A stretch of 64,000 bases of DNA from Asticcacaulis sp. AC402 (GTDB lineage Bacteria; Pseudomonadota; Alphaproteobacteria; Caulobacterales; Caulobacteraceae). The stretch is from contig NZ_AWGC01000004.1 of the NCBI RefSeq assembly GCF_000495835.1, positions 62,001 through 126,000 of the forward strand, given 5' to 3'. The notes beneath the pieces were generated by a model. That model ran no database searches and was not told the origin of the DNA. It saw only the letters and a list, made by a program, of their open reading frames with translations. Every line of letters starts with the position of its first letter. Position 1 is the first letter of the stretch. The position numbers were made by a program, and so were the translations under genes. Shown here piece by piece: positions 61,353 to 64,000 of this stretch.

Positions 61353-62207
61353 ATGAACCGCTACTGGCTTATCCTGCGCCGCTTCCTGATCAGCATGGTG
61401 GTCGTCGTCGCCACCGCCTATGCCGGCGTTGTCGGCTACCTCTATTTCGCCCAGCGCAGTATCCTCTATTCCATCCAGCCCGAATCCAACCAGCCGATTC
61501 AAGGCCTGAAGATCCAGGACCTGCGGCTCAAAACCCCCGACGGCGAGACGCTTCAGGCCTGGTACGAGCCGCCGCAACCGGGGCAACCGGTCATTCTCTT
61601 CTTCCACGGCCAGGGCAGCACCCTGACCATGGGCAAGTGGCGCTATGTCCGGATGCACAAACAAGGGGTTGGCTACCTGGCCCTGGCCTATCGCGGCTAT
61701 TCGCATTCGACCGGCAAGCCCACCGAGACCGGCCTGTTCACCGACGGCCTGACCGCCTATGACTGGCTGCGCCAACAGGGGTTCAGGGACGAAGACATCG
61801 TCATCCATGGCCATTCGCTGGGATCAGGCGTTGCGACCTATGTCGCTTCGAAACGCCCGGCGCGTGCCCTGGTGCTGGAAGCGCCCTTCACCGCCGTTTC
61901 CGATGTCGCCCAGGAACGCTATCCCTTTGCGCCGGTATCGTTGCTGATGAAGGATCAGTTTCGCAGCCGGACCTATATCAAGGACGTCCATATGCCGTTG
62001 CTAATTGCGCATGGCGACCGCGACAGCGTCGTACCCTTCCACCAGGGTCAGAAGCTGTTCACCCTCGCCAACGATCCCAAGACTTTCGTCCACATGCCGG
62101 GCTCGGAACACAACACCCTGGCTCGCGACGGGCTCTACCCACATATCTGGACGTTCCTGAACCTCCCATTGGCTGATTACGATCCGGCCATGGAGAGCGC
62201 GCCGTAA
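61353..62207 (+). CDS. Alpha/beta hydrolase, membrane-anchored (Bem46-like)
   Basis: A 284-residue protein with an N-terminal TM helix (FLISMVVVVATAYAGVVGYLYFA) and an alpha/beta-hydrolase fold. The nucleophile elbow is GHSLGSG (Ser) near residue 155. HGDRDSVVPF supplies the Asp and GSEHNTLARDG the His of the triad. VILFFHGQGSTL is the oxyanion-side block. Relatives are esterases or lipases of unknown substrate. ATG 61353 is chosen over a TTG 33 bases upstream. Confidence 0.87.
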   Translation: MNRYWLILRRFLISMVVVVATAYAGVVGYLYFAQRSILYSIQPESNQPIQGLKIQDLRLKTPDGETLQAWYEPPQPGQPVILFFHGQGSTLTMGKWRYVRMHKQGVGYLALAYRGYSHSTGKPTETGLFTDGLTAYDWLRQQGFRDEDIVIHGHSLGSGVATYVASKRPARALVLEAPFTAVSDVAQERYPFAPVSLLMKDQFRSRTYIKDVHMPLLIAHGDRDSVVPFHQGQKLFTLANDPKTFVHMPGSEHNTLARDGLYPHIWTFLNLPLADYDPAMESAP

Positions 62208-62213
62208 AAAAGA

Positions 62214-62249
62214 GGCGGCAAGGCCCGAAGCCTTGCCGCCTGATTTTTT
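62214..62249. terminator. Bidirectional terminator between the hydrolase and the aminopeptidase
   Basis: GGCGGCAAGGC (62214-62224) pairs with GCCTTGCCGCC (62230-62240), with a CCGAA loop, and TGATTTTTT follows. An A-run (62206-62211) on the other side makes it usable in both directions. It sits exactly between the two convergent genes. Confidence 0.9.
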
Positions 62250-62266
62250 GCGTCTTCCGACTGGTA

Positions 62267-64000
62267 TTATGAGGCGGCCCTGAACGCTGCGGCGACCTCG
62301 CCAGCCTTGGCGTCCTTGAGCACGCCGCAGCTACGGACCCTCTCGAGGGTACGGTCGAAGGACAGGGTACCACGGCCGGCCGCAACGACTTTCGACCGCA
62401 GGGCGGCATCCAGTTCGTCAGCCCGCGCGGCAGAGCAGTAGCCACCAGCCAGGGTCTGCAGGCGCGAGGCCGAGAAGATGCCGATGCCCTTGGAGAGCGC
62501 GTCATAATTGGCCTTGTACCAGTCGAAGGTGACGTCGCGGGCCTTGGGCTGCCCCATCAGGCCGGACAGCAGACGCAGGCGTTCGGTGGCACGCAGGCGG
62601 GTATCGCTGAGCAGCACGCCGAACAGCCAGTTGGCCGTCTCGGTCGTGGCGCCGTGGGTTACCGCCACCGTCGCCGACTGACGGAACAGTTCGTCCGTCG
62701 AGGTAACGGTCATCTCGTACAGTGCCTTGGCGGCAGGCAGGCCGCCATCTTCGACATGGACGGCCAGGGCCAGGGCCAGAACCGACTGGTCGACAGCTGT
62801 CTTGTCGCCCCCCAGATAGGCCACGGCAGCGGCCGTCAGTTTGCTGCGGATACCGGCATCATCGGCGTCATCGGCCATCAGGTTGACCAGGTTGGTGCGC
62901 AGGCTCTGGGCATCGGGGGTATCCGACGCGTGGGCGCCCGCCTTCGGATCGAAGCCCAGGGCCGCCAGGCGCGGGCCGTAGATTCCGGCCATGACGCGAC
63001 GGTAGTCGACTTCGGCTTCGTCGCCGATAATGCCGGCCGTGCGCAGTCCGGCCAGTCGCTGGCCGCCGTCAACGGCGACGCGCGAGTCGGGATTGCCGGC
63101 CATGACACGGGCTGAGTCGATCAGCTTGGCCGGGGCCAGCTTGCCGGCGGCGAACTGAGCCCACAGGCTGTCGCTGGCGGCCAGGCCTTCGCCGCCCTTG
63201 ATAGTGGCGCCAGTGGCAATCAGCTTGTCCCAGTCTTCCGGCGTCAGGGCGAAGCGATAATAACCCGTGCCGCCAGCATTGGGCATGATCTCACCCGGGA
63301 TATTGTCGACGCCGAGATTGCCTTCCGGCAGATCCAGCATGAAACAGCTCTCGTTCGTGCCGCGACGGACGCATAACGGAATGGTCCAGGTTTGCGGCGC
63401 CTGATCGGAGCCCAGGCGCGTGTAGCGCGACTGCGTGGCAACCAGATAGCCGCCGACATGGCTGAACTCGACCACGGGAACGCCCTGCTGGTAGATGAAG
63501 CTCTTCATCGCTTCCAGAACCTTGGGATTCTGCGCCGAATCGGCCAGGTTGCCGAAGAACTGGTCGGTCGTGGCACTGCCGTGGGGATGGCGCGACATGT
63601 GCAGTCGCACGCCTTCGCGGAACTGCTGGTCACCCAGATAGGCGGCGACCATGGCGACGACCTGGCCACCCTTGCCATAGGTTATGCTGTCGAAGGCCTG
63701 GTCGATATCAGCGCTGTTGATGATGGGCTGGCGGATCGGCCGGCCGACCTTCAGGGAGTCGGTGTTCATGGCGGCGAAGGCTTCGTCGATAGCACCTGCG
63801 CCGATATTCAGTTCCGGACGCCATTCGTTGCCGATGCGATAACCCATCCAGTTGGCGAAGCTCTCGTTCAGCCAAATGTCGTCCCACCAGGCCGGTGTGA
63901 CATAGTCCCCGAACCACTGGTGCGACAGCTCGTGCGCCACAATCATGCCGAAGTCACGCTTTTGGTTGGTGTCCGCGCCGGCATCCAGCAGAAGGATGTT
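62267..64000 (-). CDS. M1-family aminopeptidase (C-terminal part, cut by window edge)
   Basis: 577 residues are visible; the frame is open at the right edge. The zinc site is HELSHQWFGD near the visible N-terminus with the third ligand in NESFANWMGY, the M1 signature HExxH-x18-E. QAFDSITYGKGGQVV carries the catalytic Tyr region. The remainder is the helical ERAP1-like C-terminal domain. The GAMEN motif should lie beyond the edge. It probably removes N-terminal residues from peptides in the periplasm or cytoplasm. Confidence 0.93.
   Translation of the reverse strand, partial: NILLLDAGADTNQKRDFGMIVAHELSHQWFGDYVTPAWWDDIWLNESFANWMGYRIGNEWRPELNIGAGAIDEAFAAMNTDSLKVGRPIRQPIINSADIDQAFDSITYGKGGQVVAMVAAYLGDQQFREGVRLHMSRHPHGSATTDQFFGNLADSAQNPKVLEAMKSFIYQQGVPVVEFSHVGGYLVATQSRYTRLGSDQAPQTWTIPLCVRRGTNESCFMLDLPEGNLGVDNIPGEIMPNAGGTGYYRFALTPEDWDKLIATGATIKGGEGLAASDSLWAQFAAGKLAPAKLIDSARVMAGNPDSRVAVDGGQRLAGLRTAGIIGDEAEVDYRRVMAGIYGPRLAALGFDPKAGAHASDTPDAQSLRTNLVNLMADDADDAGIRSKLTAAAVAYLGGDKTAVDQSVLALALAVHVEDGGLPAAKALYEMTVTSTDELFRQSATVAVTHGATTETANWLFGVLLSDTRLRATERLRLLSGLMGQPKARDVTFDWYKANYDALSKGIGIFSASRLQTLAGGYCSAARADELDAALRSKVVAAGRGTLSFDRTLERVRSCGVLKDAKAGEVAAAFRAAS

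Overview
The window comes from a GC-rich alphaproteobacterium of the order Caulobacterales, most likely Asticcacaulis or a close relative. The evidence is a cell-cycle regulator GcrA, a PodJ-like polarity scaffold, the FtsE-FtsX-DUF218-PlsC gene block, the tlpA/argH/lipoprotein/lysA block, and an adenosyltransferase - EtfB - EtfA - 3-hydroxyacyl-CoA dehydrogenase neighbourhood. It is chromosomal housekeeping sequence with no prophage, CRISPR array, rRNA or intact transposase. It is seeded with short dispersed repeats and several decayed genes.

Layout. 1-4.5 kb: tandem secreted paralogues, a TPR gene fragment, an AstE-type metalloenzyme and a broken SnoaL-like gene next to a long inverted repeat. 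4.5-9.4 kb: a PadR/HAAS membrane pair and the minus-strand ftsE-ftsX-DUF218 run followed by plsC. 9.5-16.6 kb: a zinc-ribbon membrane protein, a phosphoribosyltransferase, a truncated DUF4175 gene, lysA, a small lipoprotein, argH, a divergent TlpA-like thioredoxin and a PKHD-type dioxygenase with an altered iron motif. 16.7-22.9 kb: membrane proteins, then a minus-strand block of 3-hydroxybutyryl-CoA dehydrogenase, EtfA, EtfB, a lipoprotein, the corrinoid adenosyltransferase and a twin-TM protein. 23-28.5 kb: a TetR regulator, a Rieske oxygenase, hisC-like aminotransferase, chorismate mutase and DUF2125. 29-36 kb: a DinG-like helicase and the PodJ-like scaffold. 36-41.6 kb: argD-argF, two TraB/GumN proteins and an XRE regulator. 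41.9-49 kb: a GNAT - glycosyltransferase - JmjC-cupin operon, a frameshifted membrane gene, and the Kdo genes kdsD-kdsB-kdsA. 49-56 kb: DUF1345, DUF805, citramalate synthase, a RibD-like reductase, tRNA-Gly, an exonuclease III remnant, gcrA, apaG and dcd. 56-64 kb: DUF817, a regulator plus internally duplicated membrane protein operon, an acyltransferase, an alpha/beta hydrolase and the C-terminal part of an M1 aminopeptidase cut by the window edge.

The most notable patterns are these. Three dispersed repeat families (called R1, R2 and R3 here) sit directly against genes and appear to supply a start codon, stop codons and a ribosome binding site. At least four genes are visibly broken: an amber codon in a SnoaL-like gene, a truncated DUF4175 gene, an internally deleted exonuclease III gene and a membrane gene with a one-base frameshift. 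The best candidate for an undescribed functional unit is the overlapping GNAT / family 2 glycosyltransferase / JmjC-type oxygenase operon at 41.9-45.0 kb, probably for modification of a surface polysaccharide such as holdfast.
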